From contig NC_134710.1 in the NCBI RefSeq assembly GCF_043290135.1, positions 5,457,821 through 5,521,820 of the forward strand: a DNA stretch of 64,000 bases. The letters run 5' to 3'. The notes under the pieces were generated by a model, which did not search any database, had not been told where the DNA came from, and saw only the letters and a list, made by a program, of their open reading frames with translations. Position numbers and translations under genes: made by a program. The DNA is from Rhipicephalus microplus. Lineage: Eukaryota; Arthropoda; Arachnida; Ixodida; Ixodidae. Shown here one piece after another: positions 29,222-39,409 of the stretch. Every line of letters starts with the position of its first letter. Position 1 is the stretch's first letter.

Positions 29222-29877
29222 AATGAACAACAACCTCGAAAGAAAACAGCGCTTCGAGATAGGTGGCAGTGCACTTGAAGTTGGAAAAGGTATATACGTC
29301 TACTTAGGACAGGTAGTACCCGCGGAGCCGAGCCACGAGACTGAAGGAACTAGAAGAATAAGAGTGGGGTGGAGAAGATTCGGCAAGCATTCTCAGCTCA
29401 TGGCTGGTAGATTGTCCCTATCCCCTCAAGACGAAGGTATATAACAGCTGCATCTTGCCGGTACTTACCTACTGAGCAGAAACCTGGAGACTTACAAAGA
29501 GGGTTCAGCCTAAATTGAGGACGACGCAGAGAGCGATGGAAAGGAAAATAGTAGTTGTAACCTTAAGAGTCAAGAAGAGAGCAGAGTGGATCAGGGAACA
29601 AACCGGGGTTAAGGATATCGTTGTTGAAATCAAGAAGAAGAAATGGACACGGGCCGGGCATATAGCGCGTAGGCAGGATAACAGCTGGTCATTAAGCATA
29701 ACTTACCAGATTTCCAAAGAAAGCAAAAGGGTTAGGGAGAGACAGTAAGTTAGGTGGGCAGATGAGATTAGGAAGTTCGCGGGTACATAATGGCAGCAGC
29801 AAGCACAGGACCGAGTTGAGTGGCGAATCTTGGGAAAGGCCTTTGTCCTGCAGTGGACGTTGTCAGGCCGATGATGA
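29222..29877 (+). pseudogene. RTE-like LINE ORF2 C-terminal fragment
   Basis: On the plus strand, frames read NNLERKQRFEIGGSALEVGK, then the usual tick RTE tail (FGKHSQLMAGRLSLS, TTQRAMERKIVVVTLRVKKR, EQTGVKDIVVEIKKKKWTRA, GHIARRQDNSW). It ends in QWTLSG-like codons and a GATGATGA tail. Stops and shifts are frequent. It lies head to head with the minus-strand copy at 29221, an inversion or twin insertion. It carries no RT catalytic core. Confidence 0.75.
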
Positions 29878-30884
29878 ATATTAACATTGAGGTAGCGTTA
29901 CGTGTACTCAGGTTACTCAAGAAACAATCGAGCTGAACAATTGTCGCTTTCTTTAAAGGTCGGTAGACTCCACAAACAGGCAATGACTCAGCGATATTAC
30001 GACGCACCTGCACATTCATTTGTGTGCCATGACGCGTAGCAGACGCTGAGACATCGTTTAGAATCTCAGTAGTGTGTTACAAGCACTCAAAACGCACTTT
30101 CGTAGGCTACGACGCACACGCGCGAAATAGAGACGCTCTCGACAGCTTCAGTATACTACACCGCCGCCGTTATGATTACCCGCCAGAACCTAAGACGTTG
30201 CCATGCCATTCAGCTCGGCCGCTTCGTTCCACTGCCCCTAGTCCCTTCTGACTGCACTATCGGGACAGGTGGGCGCCGGCGCCTCGCCGCCACGTCGGCG
30301 CTGCGGCCACCCTGGCCGCCCGGCCATTGGTAGGTGTTCTGTGGCCCGGCGCGACCGTCGAGACGGCGCCTCCCCTCTCGGCCTCGCCTTCAGATGGAAT
30401 GCGTTGCGTACGGCAGTTCTGCATTCGAGAAATTGTGCGCATCTTCGGAGATGTTTTCCTTCCTCTATGGGTCACGCTCACGCGGAGACTTATTGGCTCC
30501 GAGCCGGCACTGACGATTGCAGGGGGCCTTATTTATGGATCTGCGGACGCGGATAACGTTCATTGGCAGTGTACGTACGTAGGGTTAATGCGGACAGCCG
30601 AATGAAATGGTAATTAACGAGATGCGTTATGTGTGTTTTTGTACTAGCCCACGTTATGTGAATGATAGAATAAATTATCAAGGGTGATTGGGCGCTTATT
30701 GCACATTGTGTCTGCCCTGTTGAAGGCATAATAAGCCGCCTTTAGATGCGGTTTCGTCTAACCTTTAATAAATTTTGCGTAAATATCACAGTGCAGCGTG
30801 CGTCCACTCGCGCAAATGTGGAAAAAATATAGACCGCATGAAGAACACATCGACGTACTAAATAAATATAATGATTTTTTATTT
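29878..30884. other. Unassigned, with a GC-rich block
   Basis: No element or gene is recognised here. About 30160-30560 is markedly GC- and CpG-rich compared with its surroundings. An open frame of about 90 codons on the plus strand contains a hydrophobic run (VFLPLWVTLTRRLIG). It shows no start context, no neighbours and no family resemblance, so it is not called as a gene. Confidence 0.4.
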
Positions 30885-32510
30885 ATTCATTTATTTATTT
30901 ATTTTCATACCTCAAGGGCCTCCTAGAAGGAGGCATTACATGAGGGGTGGTACAAGTGACAGACTAGAACAAAAAAACGAGGGTAGGGGTGAGGGGGAGG
31001 TGTGTTACCAACATACTATATACAAGACTGTTACAACAATAAATGAGTGAAGAAGCATAAAAGAAACTACATGGCCGGACACGCTACATGTTTTACATTG
31101 GGACCAATCAGAGTTTAAACAGCTTGGATAACCGCGCTTTACAGCAGTACAATGGTGCAAACATACAAGTCAGAATGCAAACAACGGCAATGAGCTAGGT
31201 AGCTATAAATTTGGTAAAAACAGAAAACAATATGATGTCAAAAGGCAACGCTCCATTACTTCGCCTGCACTGACAACAATGAAAGTCAGAAAAACGGGAA
31301 CCATAAAAACGACTCGAGAATATTACACAATTCCGGGCGCGGTAAGCAGTGATTTAAACTGGTCAAGGTCTTTGGTCTGTACCACGTGAGCGGGAAGATT
31401 GTTCCAGTCTTTGGCTGACCGAACAAAAAAGGATTGCGCGAAAGTGTTAGTTCGTGGGCGGGGGTATGAAACTTGGTGTTTGTTTTTGGTGCGAGTGTAT
31501 ACATGCGATTTTGGCGTGACGTAGGAGTTTGGTGATAATGAGTAATGAAACCTATGGAGTAATGCCCGCCTTGCTAGTTTCCGACGGCTGTTGAGGGGAG
31601 GAAGGGACGCACGCGACTTGAGATTTGTGACGCTAGTGTATGAAGAAAAATCAGAGAAAGCAAATCTAATAGCCCGGTTTTGGATGACTTCTATGTTGTC
31701 GATGAGGTAACGTTGGTGCGGGTCCCATATAGCGGCTGCATATTCTAGTTTTGGACGGATAAGGGTTTTATAGGCCAACAATTTTAAGTCTGAAGGAGCA
31801 AATTTCATCGTGCGCTGCAGATACCCGAGGGATCTACTGGCGCTGGCGATTACTTTGTACGCGTGAACTGTCCAAGATAGATTCTTGGTGATATGGACGC
31901 CTAAGTACTTGTACTCTTTTGTGGATATTAATGAAGAGCCTTTAAGGATGTAATTGTGAAATAATGGGCATGCACGCCGGGAAAATGACATTAGTTTGCA
32001 TTTTGGTACATTTAAGGACATTTGCCAAGTTTTACACCAATTTTCAATACGAAAAAGATCAGATTGTAGATTAATTTGGTCTTGCTTACATGTAATTTTG
32101 GAATATAACACACAATCATCCGCAAATAGGCGAATGTTATTAGAAATGTCAGACGGTAGATCATTAACATAAATTAAGAATAGCAACGGCCCGAGTACTG
32201 TACCCTGTGGTACACCGGACAGAACGGGTGCTGTGGTAGACTGTGCGCTATTTATTTCGACAAATTGCTTTCGTTCCAGGAGGAAGTTTTCGATCCAATT
32301 AAGTGCAAATGGGGCAAGATTCAGCAGTGATAGTTTATACATTAAGCGACGGTGGGGTACCTTGTCGAATGCCTTTTCAAAATCTAGGAAAATTACGTCT
32401 GTTTGGATGTTTCTGTCAAGGTTTAAGTGCAAATCATGTGTAAATGAAGCAAGCTGCGTTTCGCAGGACAGCCCCTTGCGAAAACCATATCCACCATATA
32501 TCAAACCAAA
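30885..32510 (-). pseudogene. CR1-like LINE, 5'-truncated
   Basis: From about 32490 the frame encodes the RT of a CR1/L2-like LINE without upstream endonuclease: GFRKGLSCETQLASF, VIFLDFEKAFDKVPHRRL, GVPQGTVLGPLLFLIYVNDL, catalytic RLFADDCVLYS, YLGVHITKNLSW and the closing FFVRSAKDWNNLP. It is open to the stop near 31323. About 430 bp of 3' UTR follow, ending in an AAATAAAT-type tail at 30885-30900. Truncation at the 5' end is typical of LINE insertion. The 5' edge is marked by CCATATATCA repeats (32490-32530). The RT portion is undamaged but incomplete. Confidence 0.85.
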
Positions 32511-32599
32511 CCATATATCACCATATAGGTGATATAGCTCCAGGTGAAGACTTAGTAGGGCATAATAAGTATGTGGGAAATTGAATAAAGTTAACATGC

Positions 32600-35169
32600 C
32601 TAGCAGGGAAAGTAAAGAACTTTATTTATTCAATAACGGCGGTGCATGGGGCCGGGGCCGCCGCCATGCACGTTTTTACCCTCGTTTGTGGTTGTTGTTT
32701 GGGAGTTTGTCTGCATCTGTGGTGACTTTCTGCTTAGTAATGGAATAGAGTGAGTGAACGTGGATCTGTGCATGGTATGCACAGCGATTCTATAGCGTAC
32801 ATAAAGTGATAATATCCCAAGGGCCCTAAAGCGTGATGGGAGAGGGAAGGCAGAATGGCTGAACGAAAGGCATATATTGCTAAAACAGATAAATTCAGTT
32901 TTAACAGGGGAGCTGTTTTGAGGTTGGAGTAAGTCCGCGTAGTGTACGCCATGGTCTGCCATCTGCGGTAACTCGCGCGGGGAAAGCCACAAAGGGCCGT
33001 TCGCCCTGTCACTCGGGCACTACACTTTCCTTGGTTGGAAAACACGGCGGAAGAAGAAAAACGGTTAGTAAGGAGCCTCAACAAGCCTCGTTTTTTTATT
33101 CAAAACAAGCCCACATCAACGTGTCCTGCATATTTGTTACCGGTTGGCATGTTCCAAAACTACAATTTTCAGATTGTGTGTCATCCGGTATATAAGTCAT
33201 GCCTCATGACAATACATAGTTGCTTGCAATGTCTATTTGTTGTTTTATTTTGTCTTTTTATTGTGTCTAAGTAAAGTTCTTATAGTAAAATATTTTTAAA
33301 ACTATTGCTACAGTTTTGTTTCCATGCCAAATTATTACGTCCTGTTCTACACACTTCATTCTTTATGGCTGTTTTCAGTGAGTAGGAAAGACAACAGATC
33401 AAGTCACAAGTCTAACGCCTACAGCGATCACCACGTTATCATTTATCTATAATGACCATAAACAAATATAGAAACTTCATTCAAATTTCTGCCATGTCTT
33501 TCGCAGCATTTGACACGCACATCGCAGTCACACTTTATAGTTGGCTATGCTGACACACGTTTATATAAGCGAGACATACCTTGACTGCTTAATTTAAAAT
33601 CACACAAAATCTTCTCACTTCGAATTTTACTCTGTCGAATAGCTTGGTGAGTTATTTGGATGTGTTTTGTTAAAATAATGCCGAAATTGAGTTCTTTCTC
33701 TCTATATCGCTCTTTTTGCAGTAACTATAGGCAGCACGGGAATCGTTATCGGACTTGCTCACAATGAATATTTCAATATTTTTAACAGTACTCGCGCATG
33801 AGTCAGTTGAATAGCTTGAAATAGTTGTAGAACCACTTGCTACTTAGCGTGTGTCATTTTACGCACTCAGCAGAGTTACTGTCAAGTATTCTGACTCTAT
33901 AAGCAGCAGTAACACGACCTTTCATCTAAGGGTTCGTACACTCTTCAGAATTGGTTCGAAAGCAGGTCAGTACTTACATGGTGTATATGGATTTCTTACG
34001 CGAATAGTTACCTCCAATTCGAGCTTCGGTTCCAATTTCCCAGCGGTTCCGCAGCCTCTGAGGCTAGAAATATGCCTTTATAAATTATTTTTGTTGATCA
34101 TCTATAGTTCAGTATCCATAGAAAGTGTTCCGCTGCTAAAATGCACGAAAACGAGCACGGGCATACACTTCGCGTTAGGCCTGTATATATAGGAGCAGCT
34201 TCTTCAACATAAGTTCTAGGTACGCTTTCAGCAACAAATGCACGCCACCGTCTCGTGAAAGAATTAGTTACGCTGCACTGACAACAACCAAGCTCGGTGA
34301 GCATCTTCTTTAATGAACGAGCAATCGAAACCAACTAAAATTCGATCGCGCATGTTTTTTTTTTTTTCGAAAATAGCTATGTTATCCTCGCAATCCCGCT
34401 CAATACTTTCTCTCGGAACATACAATTTAACGAAGAAGGCCGGAACCCCGTCTTGTAATAGGCACACGTTGTGCGCCAATGAAAGGAGAACTGACAAGTG
34501 AGGCGCCGTCCCTTAAGCGCCGTACTATATCTGCGCCTCAAATTAGTTTTTCTAAAGAAAATTTATTAAACTTATTTAGAATGTCGGGGTGTTGTGCACG
34601 CTTACGGAATTTTTTCAACATTTGAGTGAGAGGACGCACGCTGCGCCTTGAATATATCGCAGCAAATGTTAATAAGGCTGACAATAACCGCACTTCAAAG
34701 CGACATATTGCAACTTCAGCAGTGCATACGAAATCTGCAATGAGCAAACAAACGCCCTTGATGAATGATTGTATTGCTCATATTACGACAGCACTGTAAA
34801 AAGACGCGCAAAGCGGTTTCAACTCGTCGATAGACAGTTTTAGCTCAAGAGCGATGCGTGCGCAGGCTGCCATTGGATTAACAGGCACACGTATAGATGA
34901 TTTCTAGACGCACGTTGTCCGTGTCACGGAGCCTCCATCTACAATAAGTATGCTCACAATAAAGAGTTAAATCACGTTACCAGGCATGCAGGCAGACAAT
35001 TTTGCGGGGGGGGGGGGAGGGACGGGGGGCGGTTCGGTTTGCTACACCTTTGCTACGCCACTGCACGTTACGCTAATACGATAAGTAAATACGGCACGGG
35101 TCTGTGGTCGCGCTCCTCCTCTCCTGCTCGTTCTGCTTAAAGTGCGTCCTAGAATAGGTGTGAGGGCGA
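32600..35169. other. AT-rich stretch without recognised genes
   Basis: There are short open frames only, none with family motifs. 32606-32640 has a minus-strand AATAAATAAAG tail-like run, suggesting another retroelement 3' end, but no coding part is attached. 35006-35034 is a G-rich tract. The rest looks like aged intergenic or intronic sequence. Confidence 0.5.
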
Positions 35170-35182
35170 AAGAACTAGATAT

Positions 35183-35422
35183 TTGATATGATATGTGGGG
35201 TTTAACGTCCCGATACCAGCATATGGTTATGAGAGACGCCGTAGTGGAGGGCTCCGGAAATTTCGACCACCAGGGGTTCCTTAACGTGCCGACAAATCTG
35301 AGCACACGGGCCTACAACATCTCCGCCTCCATCGGAAATGCAGCCGCCGCAGCCGGGATTCGAGCCCACGACCTGCGGGTCAGCAGCCGAGTACCTTAGC
35401 CACTAGACCACCGCGGCGGGGC
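35183..35422 (-). mobile_element. Ruka SINE copy 2
   Basis: A nearly full-length Ruka lies on the minus strand with the tRNA-like head at 35422 and a perfect 13-bp target duplication, AAGAACTAGATAT, at 35170-35182 and 35423-35435. The 3' end is TATGATATC-like rather than the common ATCAATCAA. Relatively young by duplication identity. Confidence 0.92.
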
Positions 35423-35659
35423 AAGAACTAGATATGCGAGAAGATGACTATACGAGCGCTCTTGTATTATTTCACTAAAGTACCTATCCCGATCGGCAGG
35501 TGTATCGTAAACAATGCGTAGACTGACAGGCAACAATACGGCATGACACCTTGCATAGTAGTTTTTTTAAAGGCCTTCGTGGTGTTTGGATGCTTTTACT
35601 GGAGTTATGAGCGCCGAAAGCACAACTAACGAGAGAGGAGGGGTGTACCGACTCTAATC

Positions 35660-35870
35660 TAGCGAGTCCCGTACCGTATTTGCGTTACGTACATTCCTTA
35701 CTTTCTAGTTTCCACAACTATTTCTCGAATGCAGTACTACCAAAGAAGGAGCGCACTCCAGAGACAGAGAGGAGGTGCCGTCGCGCCGAGACAGGCGCCG
35801 ACGCAATCGTGTGCAATGGCGCCAGGACACACAGGCACAGCGTACCGTGACGAACGACGAACCAAAAGCA
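35660..35870. repeat. Interspersed repeat pair, copy 1
   Basis: A segment starting AGTCCCGTACCGTATTTGCG and containing CAGAGAGGAGGTGC and GCGCCAGGACA is found again, diverged, at 47990-48195. Neither copy encodes anything recognisable. Probably an undescribed repeat family in this genome. Confidence 0.6.
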
Positions 35871-35924
35871 TGCCACTAGCCGCGTGATCTTTGTCGTATT
35901 CCACACGACAGTGTTGCGGAATGG

Positions 35925-36080
35925 GTGCCTCTATTCCACTCCAATTCCGTTCCGGGGAATTAAAACGTGCCGCAATTCCATTCCTTTTAATTCCTCGGAA
36001 CTAAAGAAACTTTGCCCATTCCCACTCCGGGAATGGCCAGGCTGTTCAATTCCATTCCTGTAATTCCTTACCGTCGGAAA
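35925..36080. repeat. ATTCC-rich degenerate repeat, copy 1
   Basis: Imperfect repeats of ATTCC/GGAAT, such as AATTCCATTCCTTTTAATTCC, occur here. Similar stretches occur at 43085-43222 and 44364-44400. The two latter are one block split by a solo LTR. Confidence 0.7.
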
Positions 36081-37136
36081 GGCATATTTACAGTTCTATT
36101 GAGTCAAGAATGAACGCCCCATAAAGCTGACGTCAACCGATGAAACAAAAACTGCAAAAAAATTAAGCATTGCCATTTTTTGGGCGTGTTGGTAAACGGA
36201 ACTCGAAAACACATTGAGAGCTAACATATTGAGCGCATTGCTTTGTCGTCTGCCTTACGTCGTTTGTTAGCGCTCTATATGTTTTCGAGCGTTTATTTCT
36301 TGTGAACAAATATATACGCCTTGGAAGGGGAAGGATATCGTGAATCCGTACCCGGGCCTATAGTTCGAGTTTGCATAAGCACGCCAAACACGTTACCAAG
36401 GTCCAAGGCTAGTAGTTTGATGACAAATCTCGTGCAATAGCTCACCCTGCTGATTCCCGTAGGGGCAGTTCTATCGCTACGCACAGTATTTGCATTATCA
36501 GCATGTTTAAAGGAATGATGATGCATTAATATCGTTTAGGCTTGAATATGTCACCGCAAAATTGAAAACATAGCGTATTTTTCTGCCGACCAAATTAGTG
36601 TGTGAGAAGACTAAGCAGTTTTGCCAGATGTGTGGAGTGGTCGTGAATATGGAGAAAACTAAGATATGCTTAAACCGAAACAAGACCCCCAAGATCTGCT
36701 TGTATCAGTTGGAACAGGATACCGTTCGGGCACCTTGTGCCTTTGCATTGATTACGCAACACTGGACCGCAGTAGTCACGCTTGCCAAGCACACCTCGCA
36801 AGCATGAATGGGGTGAGAACTTGTGTTCACCTGTGCGCAGGTATGGAATCTCTTCGTTTGTCGCAAACGTCTGTCGGGTACTAAACTGCTCATGGGGTAA
36901 AATTCAGGCTGTACCGAGAGTATTCGCCACTTTCGTGTGGGTGTATCCTTAGGCCAACGCGCACGGGTAACTTGTTTCTCCCTTCAATGTCTGCCGCACA
37001 TGTTTATACACTAACTTCCCCTCGGTTTCTCTGTTAAATACGCAGATCGTTCATATATACTTTTACATCATGCCTACCCTTGGCTCTGGCTAACTGAAAG
37101 CGCAGCTAGAGAATGCGAAGTGATCTTCGACTATAA
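36081..37136. other. No recognised feature
   Basis: There are small open frames around 36598-36890 but no motif, no codon bias that I can judge and no neighbours that would support a gene. Confidence 0.4.
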
Positions 37137-37138
37137 TA

Positions 37139-37378
37139 ATAATTATTCACGTTTAACGTCCCAAAACCACCATATGACTATGGGTGACGGCGTAGTTGAG
37201 GACTCTGGAAATTTCGACCACCTGAGGTATTCAACGTGCATTTGAATCTAAGCACACAACCCTCAAGCGTTTTTACCTCCATCGAGAAAATGCGGCCATT
37301 GCGGCCGGCATTCGATCCCGTGACCTGCGGGTTAGCAGCCGAGTGCCTTAGCCACTAAACCACCGTGGCACGCCAACC
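37139..37378 (-). mobile_element. Ruka SINE copy 3 (old)
   Basis: A diverged minus-strand Ruka is recognised by ACGTCCCAAAACCACCATAT at the 3' side, the GAAATTTCGACCACCTGAGG block and the B-box side CGATCCCGTGACCTGCGGGT. CTTCGA on either side may be the remains of a target duplication. Several small indels mark it as older than copies 1 and 2. Confidence 0.85.
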
Positions 37379-37439
37379 TTCGATTTCTTTAAAACATGTA
37401 CACAGGCCTACACGACTAGTTTTAGCATGATATTACGTA

Positions 37440-38268
37440 GTAGCAATTAAGCGTATAGCAAAATACGTTCCTCTTCAATGATTCCTGCTTCGCGATGCAC
37501 GCATGAGTATTGTAGTGGATCCCGGTGCTGAGTCGTATCCCACCGCTGCCAACCAGTTGTTGTGACTTGTAGCTTCGTATCCCACCGCTGAGCACCCATT
37601 GTTGCGGACCGGGGTCTACCCGGTCTTTTGTGGTAGCGTGGTGTAACTTCGGGTTCAGGAAACGAACGCTGACAAGATGAGGATACGAAAAACAAACAGG
37701 TTTATGGCACTATTTACACTTATTCACAGCATAGAAAGGTTAGGAGTCACACAAACCACAAGTGTGGTGGTTGAACCGTTACATGGTTCAGGGCGACGTC
37801 CTGCACTTTGCAGCGCCGTTTTAAACCCTGTCGGGCTCCTCCTCCTTGATTGGAACGTCAATCACACACACGCAAGACACCGCCTACAGGGCATAATTCA
37901 GTAGCACATGGTCCACCGAATATTTATTGCCCCTCTTGACGCAATGCTCTGAGGATAGGGGAAATGGGGTTCTCTCCCGGAACAATTTGGCGGTTGAATT
38001 CCTTCTTCCCTCTTTCCCTGGAAGGGCAGCCAAGGAGTAGACACTTGAATCGCGGAGACACGACCTGTGCGGTCGGTCTGCTTCTCCGTCTCGCTAAACA
38101 AACTGGCACGGAGGTATTGCTTGTAGGAACGTTGGCTCTCGTACCATCTTCTAATCCCTTTGTCGCTCCCCGCCGCTGGATCCGAGAAACTGGGGTTCCG
38201 GGCGTGGGAGCGCTGCCCAGCTACGTTTCTCAGCGACAGCATGGCGCCTACGGACGACGGTCATAACA
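37440..38268 (-). mobile_element. LTR plus primer-binding site of an LTR retrotransposon
   Basis: 37600-38268 is a 669-bp segment with matching ends (TGTTGCGGACC and GGTCATAACA) of LTR type. On the minus strand it is followed by GGTTGGCAGCGGTGGGATAC (37533-37553), complementary to a tRNA 3' end of the Leu/Ser kind including CCA, hence a primer-binding site. A related GCTCAGCGGTGGGATACG lies at 37575-37593, so the site appears duplicated. The element is cut off at about 37440, before any gag or pol. Confidence 0.62.
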
Positions 38269-39409
38269 GTATGCTCCGAGCCCAACCAAGTGAGGAGCAG
38301 ATGCGAAGAAAAAGGATAACGATACTTTTCAATTTTTTATATTACTGTAGTTTATATTCAATACAAAGACTATACTGTCCTATATGTATGGTAAAAACAA
38401 GTATTACACCTTCTGTTTTCAAGTACGTTCTTTATTTTTATGAATATTTAATACTTTAAAAGCCTAAAAAAAAAAAACGCCTGGCCTGCGTGGAACGCGC
38501 AGCACAGTCACAGTGAAAGCTGGGAGAGCAGCCTTAAAAGCCTTTTCTAAACACACTTTGGGTAAATGCCGCCACTTGTTGGGTATACCCACTATGCCAT
38601 AAATAATCATAATTTTTGTGGTTGGTTGGTTGGTTGTTCCTCAGACTCGTGGCGCAATCCACCACGGTGGGTCGGCCATGAAACGGACAGTACCTCATTT
38701 CAGAAATCGAATTGTTTTACCAGCCGGGTTGTAGGCCAGCATTCACATTCTATCCTCTGTCGTCCTTCGGAGAAGCGTGGTATCCGCTACACACTTGTTG
38801 TTCTCCTATTATTAGTGGCGCACTTGCTAAGATTTTGTTCAATGTCTTTAAGCAGTAGCTGACGATGAAGAATTATGCCTGAACTTGGTATGTGCCACAG
38901 TAATAGGTGATCAAGAACAAGTTTTTTAATTTGTTGGAGCATTGCATGACCCACTCATTACGCAATTTGCATTGTGTAACGCCTTATTGTTTGTTCGATG
39001 TTCCAAAACGTCTTATTACTCATTAAAACAATTTCTCTATCAACATCGATCCTGCCTAAGAGCAGTATCGGTCACTTGCAGCTTTCCGAGTTTAAAACAG
39101 GCCACCCACAATTTAATTCATTTTCATCGGCTCAAAAATCTTTCACAAGACTAACACGTCAGGCAATTGTTCACTAGTTCTTTGGTAACCACTACGCCGT
39201 AAAACGTGCTTAAGTGTCCCCATGATTTTTAAAGGCTGCAATGACAAGCAGTGCAATTTGAAAAAAAAAAAGAAGCTTTATTTTGGTTTTGATCGTCGAA
39301 ATTTTATAAGCAAACTTTATGAGCTCAATGGGCATTTCACCATTTAGTTTTCTAAAACCAGAAATCTGAATGACGGCTGCTAAGTCTTCAAAGAAAGAGA
39401 AAAAAAAAA
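38269..39409. other. Unassigned, with short GGTT run
   Basis: Mostly AT-rich sequence with an A-run at 38467, a GGTTGGTTGGTTGGTTG run at 38616-38633 and another A-run at 39260. It may contain LINE 3' debris, but no coding part is visible. Confidence 0.4.

Noticed and set aside
30269..30605. Ninety-codon open frame in the GC-rich block as a host gene
   Set aside because: No motif, no homologue that I recognise, and GC-rich DNA gives long frames by chance.
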